Shown here: in pieces, positions 44,646-53,909 of the stretch
Layout of the letters: each line of letters opens with the position of its first letter
Position numbering within the stretch: the first letter of the stretch is position 1
NCBI RefSeq assembly: GCF_014212355.1
Contig: NZ_JACKXD010000001.1
Span: 271,143-335,142, forward strand
DNA from: Halobellus ruber
GTDB lineage: Archaea > Halobacteriota > Halobacteria > Halobacteriales > Haloferacaceae
Length of the DNA: 64,000 nt
Direction of reading: 5' to 3'
Made by a program: the position numbers and the translations under genes
The notes under the pieces: model-generated
Told to the model about the DNA's origin: nothing
What the model saw: the letters and a program-made list of their open reading frames with translations, nothing else
Databases searched by the model: none

Positions 44646-45737
44646 ATGGCACTCCGGCAACCTCCGCTCTACGATCTGCACGCCGACCGGGCGACGTTCA
44701 CCGACTTCGGCGGGTGGGAGATGCCCGTCGAGTTCGACTCCATCCGGACGGAGCACGCCGCAGTCCGGGAGTCCGTGGGGATCTTCGACGTCTCGCATAT
44801 GGGCGAGGTCGTCGTGGACGGCCCCGACGCGACAGAACTGATGCAACGGCTCCTCACGGCCGATATGGCGTCGCTCGACCCCGGCGACGCCCAGTACGCG
44901 GCCATCACCGACGAGGCGGGGATCATCCACGACGACACCATCGCCTACCGGCTCCCGGACGACGGGGACCCCCGCTACCTGTTCGTCCCGAACGCGGGCC
45001 ACGACGAGGAGGCGTACGGCCGGTGGGTCGACCGCCGCGAGGAGTGGGGACTCGACTGCGAGGTGCGTAACGAGACCGACGCGTGGGCGATGGTAGCGGT
45101 CCAGGGACCGGACGCCCCCGACGCGGTCGCCGACGCAACGACCGTGGATCCGGCAGACCTCGGCCGCAACGAGATCGCCGCGGGTGCGGTCGACGGCGTC
45201 GAGTCGTGGATCGCCCGCACCGGCTACACCGGCGAGGACGGCGTCGAGATCCTCTGTCCCCCCGAGGACGCGGCGGCTGTCTGGTCGGCGTTCGAGGGGT
45301 GTCAGCCCTGCGGGTTGGGGTCGCGGGACACCCTCCGGACCGAGATGGGATTCCTGCTTTCGGGCCAGGATTTCGACCCCGACGCGGAACCGCGGACGCC
45401 CTACGAGGCCGGCATCGGGTGGGCGGTCGACCTCGACACCGGATTCGTCGGTCGCGACGCCTTGGCCGAAGCGGCCGAGACGGGGCCCGAGGAGGCGTTC
45501 GTGGGGCTGAAACTCAGAGAGCGCGGCATCGCCCGTCACGGTCACGACATCACCGTCGACGGTGAGGTCGTCGGCCACGTCACCAGCGGGACGATGAGCC
45601 CGACGCTCGGCGAGCCGATCGCGCTGGGGTACGTCCCGACGTCGCTGTCGGAGCCCGGCACCCAGGTCGAAGTCGTGGTCCGGGGCGACGGCAAGCGGGC
45701 CGAGGTGGCGTCGACTCCGTTCATCCGGGACAAATAA
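44646..45737 (+). CDS. gcvT: Glycine cleavage system T protein (aminomethyltransferase)
   Basis: It transfers the methylene group from lipoyl-H protein to tetrahydrofolate and releases ammonia. The protein has 363 residues with the family's opening (LYDLHADRATFTDFGGWEMPVEF), GIFDVSHMGEV, ARTGYTGEDGVEI, and the C-terminal folate-contact region VTSGTMSPTLGEPIALGYV. First gene of the gcvT-gcvH-gcvPA-gcvPB cluster; gcvH begins 29 bases later. ATG 44646 has a promoter-like ACATATCAAA about 30 bases upstream. Confidence 0.97.
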   Translation: MALRQPPLYDLHADRATFTDFGGWEMPVEFDSIRTEHAAVRESVGIFDVSHMGEVVVDGPDATELMQRLLTADMASLDPGDAQYAAITDEAGIIHDDTIAYRLPDDGDPRYLFVPNAGHDEEAYGRWVDRREEWGLDCEVRNETDAWAMVAVQGPDAPDAVADATTVDPADLGRNEIAAGAVDGVESWIARTGYTGEDGVEILCPPEDAAAVWSAFEGCQPCGLGSRDTLRTEMGFLLSGQDFDPDAEPRTPYEAGIGWAVDLDTGFVGRDALAEAAETGPEEAFVGLKLRERGIARHGHDITVDGEVVGHVTSGTMSPTLGEPIALGYVPTSLSEPGTQVEVVVRGDGKRAEVASTPFIRDK

Positions 45738-45766
45738 ATGCCCGCACAGTAGAGGATGAACGATAG

Positions 45767-46147
45767 ATGTTTGAAACCCCGGACGATCGTAAGTATCGGG
45801 AATCACACGAGTACGCAACCACCGACGGCGAGACGGTGACCGTCGGCATCTCCGATTTCGCGCAGGACGAACTGGGTGACGTGGTCTTCGTCGAGTTGCC
45901 GGCCGCCGGCGACGAACTCACGCAGGGCGAGGAGTTCGGCGTCATCGAGTCGATCAAGGCGGTATCGGACCTGTATGCGCCGGTATCCGGCACCGTAAGC
46001 GAGGTCAACGAGGCGCTGTTCGACCAGCCGGAGTTGGTGAACGAATCGCCCTACGGCGAGGGGTGGATGCTGAAGCTCGACGGCGTCGACGACGCCGACT
46101 TCGAGGCCCTCCTCACCGCCGAGGAGTACAGCGAGCAGACGGAGTGA
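45767..46147 (+). CDS. gcvH: Glycine cleavage system H protein
   Basis: A 126-residue lipoyl carrier that shuttles the aminomethyl intermediate between the P, T and L proteins. Lipoyl lysine is K64 in [10 protein letters not shown], within a barrel-sandwich hybrid domain; the C-terminal [13 protein letters not shown] is also typical. Start 45767 immediately follows a 29-base spacer from gcvT. A second gene of the cluster begins 81 bases downstream. Confidence 0.97.
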   Translation: MFETPDDRKYRESHEYATTDGETVTVGISDFAQDELGDVVFVELPAAGDELTQGEEFGVIESIKAVSDLYAPVSGTVSEVNEALFDQPELVNESPYGEGWMLKLDGVDDADFEALLTAEEYSEQTE

Positions 46148-46228
46148 AGTGTATGCAGCCCTGCATTCCGACTAGTTACGTATGATCCGCCCACACACCA
46201 TCCGACCGGTATCGATCGGAGGCACGCG

Positions 46229-47575
46229 ATGACCGACGCCGGCCGACACGAGCGCGTCGACGGCACCCCCTACGCGCCGCACACGCCCGAGCAGACCGCA
46301 GCGATGCTCGAGGCCGTCGGCGCCGACAGCGAGGCCGACCTGTTCGACGTGCCCAGCGAGGTTCGGTTCGACGGCGACCTCGGGATCGAACCGCGGAGCG
46401 AACGCGAGCTCCGCGGGGAGCTCTCCGAGACCTTCGCGCGCAACGACGACCTCACGGAGTTCCTGGGTCGGGACCACCACACCCACTACGTCCCGAGCGT
46501 GGTCGACGACCTCTCACAGCGCGCGGAGTTCCTGACCTCCTACACCCAGTACCAGCCCGAGATCGCCCAGGGGTTCCTCCAGGCGCTGTTCGAGTACCAG
46601 TCGCTGGTCGCCGAACTCACCGGGCTGCCCGTCGCCAACTGCTCGATGTACGACGCGGCGTCGGGGCTCGCGGAGGCCGCCCGGCTCGCCGGCCGGGTCC
46701 GGTCGATTTCGGGCACCCGCGTCCTCGTGCCGGAACTCCTCCACGAGAACAAACGCGCGGTACTCGACAACTACGTCGACGGGACCGACCTGGAGGTCGC
46801 GACCTACCCGATGGACGACGGAAACGTCGATATCGACGCGCTCTCGGGGCTCGTCGGCGAGGACACAGCCTTGGTCTACGTCGAGAACCCCACCGTCCGA
46901 GGCACGATCGAGGAGCACCTCGACGAAGTCGGGACGATCACCGACGAGGCGGGTTCGCTGTTCTGTCTCGGCACCGATATGGCCGCACTCGGGCTCCTCG
47001 AAGAACCCGAGAGCGTGGGCGCCGACGTCGTCGTCGGCGAGGCCGACGCCCTCGGACTGCCGACCGCCTACGGGATGGGCCTGGGGCTTTTCGCCACTCG
47101 GGAGTCGTTCCTCCGGCAGGTCCCCGGACGGCTCGTCGGCGCCAGCGAGGACGAGTCGGGCCGACGCACCTACACCCTGACGCTGCAGACCAGAGAGCAA
47201 CACATCCGGAAGGAGCGTGCGACCTCGAACATCTGCACCAACCAGGCGTGGATCGCGCTGCGGACCGCGATGCACCTGGCGTGGCTGGGTCCCGACGGGC
47301 TCGTCGACCTCGGCAACCAGTGCGTTCGGGAGGCTACGTCGCTCGCCGGCGACCTAGACGAGCTTGCTGGCGTCCACGCGCCCGTCCACGACCGCCACCA
47401 CTTCCGTGAGTTCGCGGTTCGGACCGACCAGCCCGCGCCGGCGGTCGCCGCGGACCTCGAGTCCGAGGGGTTCGCGGTCCACGTCCTCGACGACCACCTG
47501 CTGCAGGTGTGCGTCACCGACGTGAACGCGGCGGCGACCGACGAACTGGTCGCCGCGTTCGAGGAGGCGATATAA
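46229..47575 (+). CDS. gcvPA: Glycine dehydrogenase (decarboxylating) subunit 1
   Basis: A 448-residue N-terminal half of the split glycine decarboxylase. It begins [26 protein letters not shown], with [38 protein letters not shown] and [18 protein letters not shown], all typical of GcvPA. It forms an alpha-2-beta-2 enzyme with GcvPB. ATG 46229; the stop TAA at 47573-47575 abuts the ATG of gcvPB at 47576, so the two are translated together. An ordinary member of the family. Confidence 0.97.
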   Translation: MTDAGRHERVDGTPYAPHTPEQTAAMLEAVGADSEADLFDVPSEVRFDGDLGIEPRSERELRGELSETFARNDDLTEFLGRDHHTHYVPSVVDDLSQRAEFLTSYTQYQPEIAQGFLQALFEYQSLVAELTGLPVANCSMYDAASGLAEAARLAGRVRSISGTRVLVPELLHENKRAVLDNYVDGTDLEVATYPMDDGNVDIDALSGLVGEDTALVYVENPTVRGTIEEHLDEVGTITDEAGSLFCLGTDMAALGLLEEPESVGADVVVGEADALGLPTAYGMGLGLFATRESFLRQVPGRLVGASEDESGRRTYTLTLQTREQHIRKERATSNICTNQAWIALRTAMHLAWLGPDGLVDLGNQCVREATSLAGDLDELAGVHAPVHDRHHFREFAVRTDQPAPAVAADLESEGFAVHVLDDHLLQVCVTDVNAAATDELVAAFEEAI

Positions 47576-49000
47576 ATGAATCACGATCAGGCACGCTTCG
47601 GCGACGACGACCGCTACGAACCGCTGCTGTCGGAGACCGGCACCGCGACCGTCGATGTCGGCTCGGAGTCGCCACTTCCCGACGAGTTGACCCGCGACGA
47701 ACTGGAGCTGCCGACGAGTTCCGAGCCGGAACTGTCCCGGCATTACACCCGGCTGTCGCAGATGAACTGGAGCGTCGAAACCGGTCCCTATCCGCTCGGG
47801 TCGTGTACGATGAAGTACAACCCCTCGTTCACCGAGGACGTCGCGGCCGACCCGAACGCCGCCGTCCACCCCGAGCGCTCCGACGAGACCATCCAGGGGA
47901 GCCTGGAACTGCTCGCGGGCCTGCAAGACTACCTCGCGCGGATCGGCGGGATGGACGCGGTGACGCTGCAACCGCCCGCGGGCGCGGCCGGTGAGTTCAC
48001 CGGGATCACCATCGCGAAGGCGTACCACGAGTCCCGCGACGACGACGACCGCTCGGAGGTCATCGTCCCCGCCTCCGCGCACGGCACCAACTTCGCGACC
48101 GCCGCGATGGCCGGATACGACGTCGTCGAACTCCCGTCCGGCGAGGACGGGCGGGTCGACCTCGACGCCCTCGAAGCCGCCGTCTCCGAGCGGACCGCGG
48201 CGCTGATGCTCACGAACCCCAACACGGTGGGGCTGTTCGAGCGCGACATCGAGGAGATCGCCGAGGTGGTTCACGACGCCGGCGGCCTGCTCTACTACGA
48301 CGGCGCGAACCTCAACGCCCTGCTGGGTCGGGCCCGGCCGGGCGATATGGGCTTCGACGTGATGCACTACAACGTCCACAAGACGTTCGCGACGCCCCAC
48401 GGCGGGGGCGGCCCGGGCGCCGGCCCCGTCGGCGTCCGCGAGGAACTCGCGGAGTTCCTCCCCCGGCCCCGCGTCAGGGAGCGAAACGGGGAGTACGAAC
48501 TGTACGACCCGGAGCGGAGCATCGGCAAGGTCCACGGCTACCAGGGCAACTGGCTCGTCCTGGTGAAAGCCTACGCCTACATCGCGCGGCTCGGCGACTC
48601 GGGGCTGGAGGACGCCTCCGCGAAGGCGGTGTTGAACGCGAACTACCTCGCGGAGCAACTGGAGTACGACATCCCTTACGGCCCGTTCCACCACGAGTTC
48701 GCCGCCACTGCGGGCGACCGGGACGCCGCCGACGTGGCAAAGCGGATGCTCGATTACGGGGTCCATCCGCCGACGACCAAGTGGCCGGAGTTCGTCCCCG
48801 AGGCGATGCTCACCGAGCCGACAGAGGCCGAAAACAAAGCCTCGCTCGACGACCTCGCGGCGGCGTTCAACGCCGCGATAGCCGACTCCGACGAGGAGCT
48901 GGCGGCGGCGCCGTCGAAGACGACCGCCCGGCGGATCGACCAGGCCACCGCCGCGCGGAACCCGCGGCTCTCCTGGCACGCGCTGGACGACACGGAGTAG
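47576..49000 (+). CDS. gcvPB: Glycine dehydrogenase (decarboxylating) subunit 2
   Basis: A 474-residue PLP-bearing half of the P protein, which decarboxylates glycine and loads H protein. PLP Lys269 lies in MHYNVHKTFATPHGGGGPG. Other blocks: RHYTRLSQMNWSVETGPYPLGSCTMKYNP near residue 60-85 and LQPPAGAAGEF near 132. It starts one base after the gcvPA stop. Dihydrolipoyl dehydrogenase is not in the window and must be encoded elsewhere. Confidence 0.97.
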   Translation: MNHDQARFGDDDRYEPLLSETGTATVDVGSESPLPDELTRDELELPTSSEPELSRHYTRLSQMNWSVETGPYPLGSCTMKYNPSFTEDVAADPNAAVHPERSDETIQGSLELLAGLQDYLARIGGMDAVTLQPPAGAAGEFTGITIAKAYHESRDDDDRSEVIVPASAHGTNFATAAMAGYDVVELPSGEDGRVDLDALEAAVSERTAALMLTNPNTVGLFERDIEEIAEVVHDAGGLLYYDGANLNALLGRARPGDMGFDVMHYNVHKTFATPHGGGGPGAGPVGVREELAEFLPRPRVRERNGEYELYDPERSIGKVHGYQGNWLVLVKAYAYIARLGDSGLEDASAKAVLNANYLAEQLEYDIPYGPFHHEFAATAGDRDAADVAKRMLDYGVHPPTTKWPEFVPEAMLTEPTEAENKASLDDLAAAFNAAIADSDEELAAAPSKTTARRIDQATAARNPRLSWHALDDTE

Positions 49001-49007
49001 CCGCTTC

Positions 49008-49175
49008 CTACGACGACGCTTTCGCGGTACTGATCCCGTCGATCTCGATGAACCCGTAGCCGCAGTCGTCACAGCGCCACTTGGTCTTCTCGCCGAGCTG
49101 GATCTTCATCGACGCCGTCCGCCAGAAGGTGGATCCATCACACTCCGGACAGTCGTACTCGCGTTCGAGGCTCAT
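49008..49175 (-). CDS. Zinc beta-ribbon miniprotein
   Basis: A 55-residue protein read on the minus strand from ATG 49175: SLEREYDCPECDGSTFWRTA, then a lysine-rich strand (SMKIQLGEKTKW), then RCDDCGYGFIEIDG. Two CxxC knuckles (CPEC near residue 9 and CDDC near 35) make a single zinc ribbon of the type catalogued in haloarchaea as DUF7838 (from memory). It is convergent with gcvPB, seven bases from its stop. Too short to be found by most length filters; the C-terminus ends in AKASS. Confidence 0.82.
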   Translation of the reverse strand: MSLEREYDCPECDGSTFWRTASMKIQLGEKTKWRCDDCGYGFIEIDGISTAKASS

Positions 49176-49531
49176 ACTCTCATTTCGGTTCGACCCGGTT
49201 TGAAAATACTGGTTCGACCGATAAACCGACTGTCGCGATACGAACTCGTAACGCTCGTCGAGTGGCGTCCCCGCCCGGAAGACGCCCGACGGCCGTCAGC
49301 GAAGCCGTCGGACCGGCCCGCCACGGGCCGGCAATCGTTCACTCGGTTAATCAAAACTTCTGAGGCAGTGGAATCACTCCGAGTGTATATTGGTTCCACG
49401 CCCCACCTCGACCCGTGTTCGAACGGATAGAGGCCGGGTACTGCGGCTGCGAGGACGCCGCAAACGGGGCAACGTGACCGACCTGCCCCGGCGACGGGCG
49501 GTGGGCGAGCGGCAGCCGCTCGGACCGCGGC
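49176..49531. other. Non-coding spacer
   Basis: No gene is supported in 356 bases. AAAATACTGG (49202-49211) near the start may be the promoter of the zinc-ribbon gene. Other features are TTAATCAAAACTT at 49346-49358 and a G+C-rich right half. I looked for a tRNA cloverleaf and found none. Confidence 0.5.
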
Positions 49532-49801
49532 TCAGTCGTCGCCGCCCGCTTGGACGATCACTTCGCCGGTGCTGTGAACGGTCACCCGACGACCCTCGAA
49601 GTACAGGGAGACCGTCACGGTATCCGTGTCCGTGGCCCCGTCGGATCGAATCAGCGCATCCAGGGCGTCGGGGTCGACGGAGTCGTGCAAGGGGCCGATG
49701 GTCACCGGATCACAGCCAGTCGCGGCCGCGACGGATTCGATGACCGCCGTCGCCGGGTCCGTCGACGACCACTCGTAGCGGGTGCGTATGGGCTCGGTCA
49801 T
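49532..49801 (-). CDS. HalOD1 output-domain protein
   Basis: An 89-residue protein matching the haloarchaeal output domain 1: IRTRYEWSSTDPATAVIESVAAATGCD, PLHDSVDPDALDALI, and the final VTVSLYFEGRRVTVHSTGEVIVQ. The domain occurs alone or after receiver domains; molecular role unknown. ATG 49801 is chosen because the domain starts five residues later. A longer frame to 50029 reads through remains of another gene (see next entry). Confidence 0.8.
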   Translation of the reverse strand: MTEPIRTRYEWSSTDPATAVIESVAAATGCDPVTIGPLHDSVDPDALDALIRSDGATDTDTVTVSLYFEGRRVTVHSTGEVIVQAGGDD

Positions 49802-50253
49802 CGCGTCAGTACGCCTCCGTGTGGGTTCGTCGGCCGTATCCGTCCACGCCGTCGAAGCATCGTGCTGTACCCGTCGTTTCGGGTCCTCCGTGCCGTCGTC
49901 GATCATCGCCAGCCTGCCGGCAGGCGTGTCCGACCAGACCCAAAGCGACTCGAAGAGGTTCGCGCCGGGCACCTCCTCGCGGATCCGTTCCTGGACGGCC
50001 GGTGACACGCCGCCGAGGTGGACCGTCACGCCCCGTGCTGCGGCAGCGCCGAGTGCGCCGACGAAACCCAGCCGCTCCAGGGAGATGAACGTGGCACGTC
50101 GCCGGTTCCAAGTCCGCCAGCGGCCGCCACGTCGAGTTCGCCGAAAGCGACGCCGCTATCGTCGGACCCACCGTTCAGCAACCGACGGCGCTCGACGCGG
50201 TCGAGAGCGTCGAGACACTCGTCGAACGATGCCGCCGGAATCTCCCGGCTCAT
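49802..50253 (-). pseudogene. Frame-broken remains upstream of the HalOD1 gene
   Basis: Minus strand, two protein-like pieces in different frames. From ATG 50253 one reads SREIPAASFDECLDALDRVERRRLLNG, like the helix-rich start of DUF7344-type winged-helix proteins, and loses sense by about 50130. In another frame, from about 50115 to 49830, comes ATFISLERLGFVGALGAAA, then GGVSPAVQERIREEVPGANL and FESLWVWSDTPAGRLAMIDDG. The second continues in frame into the HalOD1 gene. I read this as one or two decayed signalling genes; the alternative is a single gene with a sequencing frameshift. Confidence 0.5.
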
Positions 50254-50343
50254 ACGGCGAGTGCGACGGCTGTCGAGATAAAATCGACTACCTCTCACGT
50301 GGATCCGTCTCCGGTATTCGAGTTCTACCTCTACGCCAATGCC

Positions 50344-50793
50344 TCACCCGTCCGCTTCGACCTCGGGTCGCTCGGCGGCCGCGCGGAGTTCCCGTGCCCG
50401 CTCGGAGGAGACGTCGAGGTCGGGCACCGACGCGGGGTTCCCGTCCTCGTCGAGCGCGACGTAGACGAACCGGGACTCGGTGGTGAGCTCGCGGTCGCCG
50501 GACATCGGGTCCTCGCTGAACACCCTGAGGAACAGGTCGATGCTCGTCGTTCCGGCGTCGTAGACGTACGACTCCACGAGGGCGACGTTGCCGCGGGGGA
50601 TCGGTCCGAGGAAGTCGACGCTCTCCATTCGCGCGGTCACGCAGGTCCGGCCCGCAAACCGCATCGCCGACATCGCGCCCACCTCGTCCATCCACTTCAC
50701 CACGTTGCCGCCGTGGGCGATGTTCCGGTGGTTGGTGTCGTTCGGCTGGACCAGAACGCGGTTCTCGATGTACGTCTCCTCGAGGGGGATCAT
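50344..50793 (-). CDS. Acyl-CoA thioesterase, hotdog fold
   Basis: A 149-residue hotdog-fold enzyme of the YciA/BFIT-like group: NRVLVQPNDTNHRNIAHGGNVVKWMDEVGAMSAMRFAG contains the catalytic Asn/Asp helix, and VDFLGPIPRGNVALVESYVYDAG is the typical second half. It hydrolyses acyl-CoA esters; preferred chain length unknown. ATG 50793 is chosen because the fold begins there; the longer open frame is antisense to the next gene. Divergent from the J-domain gene. Confidence 0.9.
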   Translation of the reverse strand: MIPLEETYIENRVLVQPNDTNHRNIAHGGNVVKWMDEVGAMSAMRFAGRTCVTARMESVDFLGPIPRGNVALVESYVYDAGTTSIDLFLRVFSEDPMSGDRELTTESRFVYVALDEDGNPASVPDLDVSSERARELRAAAERPEVEADG

Positions 50794-50916
50794 ACACGGG
50801 CGTTGCAACACCGCGGTAATCGTTCTGTCGCACTCCGCCGCCGGGTCCGCTGTCAGCCGCGGGCCGACATCGCCGCGTGCCGGGAAGCTTACGGGCTTCG
50901 GCCCCCGAATACGAAC

Positions 50917-51414
50917 GTGGACGGAGACGGACTCGTCGTCGGGCTCGCGGCGGTGTTCGCGGGGACCACCGTACTTTTGACGACCCTCGCGTTCGCCTAC
51001 CAGCCGTTCCTGCTGCTTTTCGCGCTGCCGTTCGGGATCGCGACCTACTTCCTGTGGTACCACGCCAGCGGCCGGCTCACCGACCGGGTCCGACGGACCG
51101 CCGGCCGTAACCGGGCCAACGCCGCGGCGGAGAGACCGGGCGGCTTCGAGGGGTTCGGCCCCGGGCGGCGGGCGGCCGGCTCGCGGAGCGACCGCGCCGG
51201 GACCGGATCGCGCGGCGGCCAGCGGACGGATCCGAACGAGCCGAGCCTCGCGGAGGCCTACCGAACGCTCGGGGTCGACCCCGGCGCCGACGAGGAAGCG
51301 GTGCGGGCGGCCTACCGCGAGCGGGCGAAGGCCACGCATCCGGACGCCGACTCCGGCGACGAGGAGGAGTTCAAACGCGTCACCCGCGCGTACAAGCGGC
51401 TCGTCGACGACTGA
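50917..51414 (+). CDS. Membrane-anchored DnaJ-domain protein
   Basis: A 165-residue protein with two hydrophobic helices near the N-terminus (residues ~5-25 and 28-48), a Gly/Arg-rich linker (residues ~60-105) and a C-terminal J domain (residues ~110-165, LAEAYRTLGVDPGADEEAVRAAYRERAKATHPDA). It keeps the HPD tripeptide needed to stimulate Hsp70 ATPase. It would therefore recruit DnaK to the membrane (inference). The start is GTG 50917. Its stop is followed 122 bases later by the GTPase gene. Confidence 0.85.
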   Translation: MDGDGLVVGLAAVFAGTTVLLTTLAFAYQPFLLLFALPFGIATYFLWYHASGRLTDRVRRTAGRNRANAAAERPGGFEGFGPGRRAAGSRSDRAGTGSRGGQRTDPNEPSLAEAYRTLGVDPGADEEAVRAAYRERAKATHPDADSGDEEEFKRVTRAYKRLVDD

Positions 51415-51536
51415 ACCCGGGCGTGTCGCCGCCCCCGAGCCTGCCCGGGGTGCTCCGGACCGTTCCGGAGCAGTACTGTGACACGAGATGTCACACCACG
51501 AAAAGGGTTTTGTCGGATCGCTCCCGACCAGAGGGT

Positions 51537-53159
51537 ATGAGCGCTGACCGGGCCGTTCTCGAATCGGCCCTCGAGCGCGGCGAGGAGGAGGGTGGCAGCG
51601 TCGAGTTCAAAGAGCGGCTCTCCCGGGAGCTTCACCTCGCCGACGGTCGGCTGGAGAGCCTCGCGGCGCAGCTCCGCCACCGGGTGCTCTCCGGGGACGG
51701 CACCGCGACGTACGTGATCGGCGTCACCGACGACGGCGGGATCGCCGGTATCCCGCCCGAGGCGTTCTCCGAGTCGATGGACGTGCTCTCGATCCTCGCC
51801 GACGAGGCCGACGCCCACATCGAGGGCGTCGAGACCTGGGGCGTCGGCGACGACGGCGACCGCGGGCTGGTCGGCGTCGCGACGCTGCGAAGCGGCGGCC
51901 GGCTCGCCGACGACGACCACATCGTGGTCGGGACCGCCGGCCACGTCGACCACGGGAAGTCGACGCTCGTGGGCTCGCTCGTCACCGGCACCGCCGACGA
52001 CGGCCAGGGGGGCACCCGCGGGTTCCTCGACGTCCAGCCCCACGAGGTCGAACGCGGCCTGTCGGCGGATCTCTCCTACGCCGTCTACGGGTTCACCGAC
52101 GACGGGGCGGTGCACATGGACAACCCCCACCGGAAGTCCGACCGCGCCCGGATCGTCGAGGAGTCCGACCGGCTGGTCTCGTTCGTCGACACCGTGGGCC
52201 ACGAGCCGTGGCTCCGGACCACGATCCGGGGGCTCGTCGGCCAGCGGCTCGATTACGGGCTCCTGGTCGTCGCGGCTGACGACGGCCCCACGAAGACGAC
52301 CCGCGAACACCTCGGGATCCTGCTGGCGATGGAACTCCCCACCATCGTCGCGATCACGAAGGCAGACGCCGTCGACGAGGATCGCCTCGACGCCGTCGAA
52401 CGGGAGGTCGAGGGGCTGCTCCGCGACGTCGACCGGACGCCGCTTTCGGTCGACCGCTACGGCGTCGGGACCGCAGTCGATGAACTCGGCGACTCGGTCG
52501 TGCCGATCCTGCGGACGAGCGCGGTCACGATGGACGGGCTCGACGACCTGGACTCGATGTTCGAGCGCCTCCCGAAGACCACCGTCCACGACCGTGACGA
52601 CTTCCGGATGTACATCGATCGGACCTACTCGGTCGCCGGCGTGGGGGCGGTCGCCTCCGGTACCATCGACTCCGGCAGCGTCGAACCCGGCGACGAACTC
52701 CTGCTCGGCCCGATGCCCGACGGCTCGTTCCGCGACGTGGAGGTGCGCTCGATCGAGATGCATCACCACCGCGTCGACCGCGCGACCGCGGGTCGGATCG
52801 TCGGGATCGCGCTCAAGGGCGTCGAGGAGGCCGAGATCGAACGGGGGATGGCGCTGCTTCCCGGCGACGCCGACCCCACGGCGGTCCGGTCGTTCGAGGC
52901 GGAGGTGATGGTGCTGAACCATCCCACGCGGATCCGCGACGGCTACGAGCCCGTGGTCCACCTCGAAACCGCGAGCGAGGCGGTGATCTTCCACCCCGAG
53001 GGCGGCCAACTGCTCCCCGGCGACACCGGCACAGCGACGGTCGAGTTCAAGTTCCGGCCGTATCTGGTCGAGGAGGGCCAGCGGTTCGTCTTCCGCGAGG
53101 GCCAATCGAAGGGCGTCGGCACCGTTCTCGACGTCGGGGACGGCGACCGGGAGCCGTAA
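51537..53159 (+). CDS. GTPBP1-type translational GTPase
   Basis: A 540-residue GTP-binding protein of the EF-Tu/GTPBP1 lineage. An N-terminal domain of ~125 residues (VEFKERLSRELHLADGRLESLAAQLRHR) precedes G1 GTAGHVDHGKST, then effector-region residues, G3 DTVGHEPW, G4 ITKAD, and two beta-barrel domains (VEPGDELLLGPMPDGSF; LLPGDTGTATVEF). Eukaryotic relatives act in ribosome rescue and mRNA decay; the archaeal role is not settled. ATG 51537; an AAAAGGGTTTTG stretch ~40 bases upstream may be the promoter. Confidence 0.92.
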   Translation: MSADRAVLESALERGEEEGGSVEFKERLSRELHLADGRLESLAAQLRHRVLSGDGTATYVIGVTDDGGIAGIPPEAFSESMDVLSILADEADAHIEGVETWGVGDDGDRGLVGVATLRSGGRLADDDHIVVGTAGHVDHGKSTLVGSLVTGTADDGQGGTRGFLDVQPHEVERGLSADLSYAVYGFTDDGAVHMDNPHRKSDRARIVEESDRLVSFVDTVGHEPWLRTTIRGLVGQRLDYGLLVVAADDGPTKTTREHLGILLAMELPTIVAITKADAVDEDRLDAVEREVEGLLRDVDRTPLSVDRYGVGTAVDELGDSVVPILRTSAVTMDGLDDLDSMFERLPKTTVHDRDDFRMYIDRTYSVAGVGAVASGTIDSGSVEPGDELLLGPMPDGSFRDVEVRSIEMHHHRVDRATAGRIVGIALKGVEEAEIERGMALLPGDADPTAVRSFEAEVMVLNHPTRIRDGYEPVVHLETASEAVIFHPEGGQLLPGDTGTATVEFKFRPYLVEEGQRFVFREGQSKGVGTVLDVGDGDREP

Positions 53160-53350
53160 CGTTTCAAGACCGGCGTCGATCTCGTCGCCACGCAGCCGCA
53201 CCGACTGTGGTGGGTCTATGTGCTGACCGTCGGAGATTCTGTCGAACGAGAGCGTAGTTCCGGGAGCCACGCGAGCTACACCGACGCAGGTGGCATACGA
53301 GACGCCGCACCCGCCACGAAAGCTAAGTAGCGTACCACGAACGGGGGCGT

Positions 53351-53779
53351 ATGCTCGTCGAAGAGGCGATGACGACCGACCTCGTGACGTGTCCGGTCGG
53401 GGAGTCGGTTCAGGGTGGCGTCGAACGGATGCTTCGGAACCGCGTCGGTAGCGTGATCGTTCGCGAGGACGACGTTCCGACGGGCATCGTTGCGGAGACC
53501 GACTGTCTGCACGCGGGCTTCGTCACCGACGCCCCCTTCGGGGAGATCCCCCTCAGGAAAGCGATGAGCAGCCCGCTGAACACGATCCGGCCCGAAAAGA
53601 CGCTCCGACGGGCGACCGAGCGGATGCACGACGAGGGGGTGAAGAAGCTCGTCGTGGTCGACGGGATGGACCTCGTCGGTATCATCACCACCCAGGACGT
53701 CATCGAGGCGTACCACGATCTCAAGGCCGACATCCACGACCTCGTCAACTCCGACCGCGCCTGGTCTCTCGACGGCTGA
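53351..53779 (+). CDS. CBS-domain pair protein
   Basis: A 142-residue protein with two CBS motifs: residues ~7-55 (MTTDLVTCPVGESVQGGVER ... VIVREDDVPTGIVAETD) and ~70-120 (MSSPLNTIRPEKTLRRATER ... LVVVDGMDLVGIITTQDVIE). Resembles the CBS protein of the kinase operon at 18388 in layout but is separate in sequence. It likely binds adenylates as an energy sensor. TAAGTAG at ~53324 lies ~25 bases upstream of ATG 53351. Confidence 0.9.
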   Translation: MLVEEAMTTDLVTCPVGESVQGGVERMLRNRVGSVIVREDDVPTGIVAETDCLHAGFVTDAPFGEIPLRKAMSSPLNTIRPEKTLRRATERMHDEGVKKLVVVDGMDLVGIITTQDVIEAYHDLKADIHDLVNSDRAWSLDG

Positions 53780-53909
53780 GGATCCGGATCGGACGCCGGA
53801 CCACTGCCCAGGCGTGCGGCACACCTTCTCCACGCTCGGCACCTCCGTCCCGGCAGCTTTCGCGCGTTCGACCTCCCCTGCCAACGCGTCGGAGCATCCG
53901 GTCGGCGAC

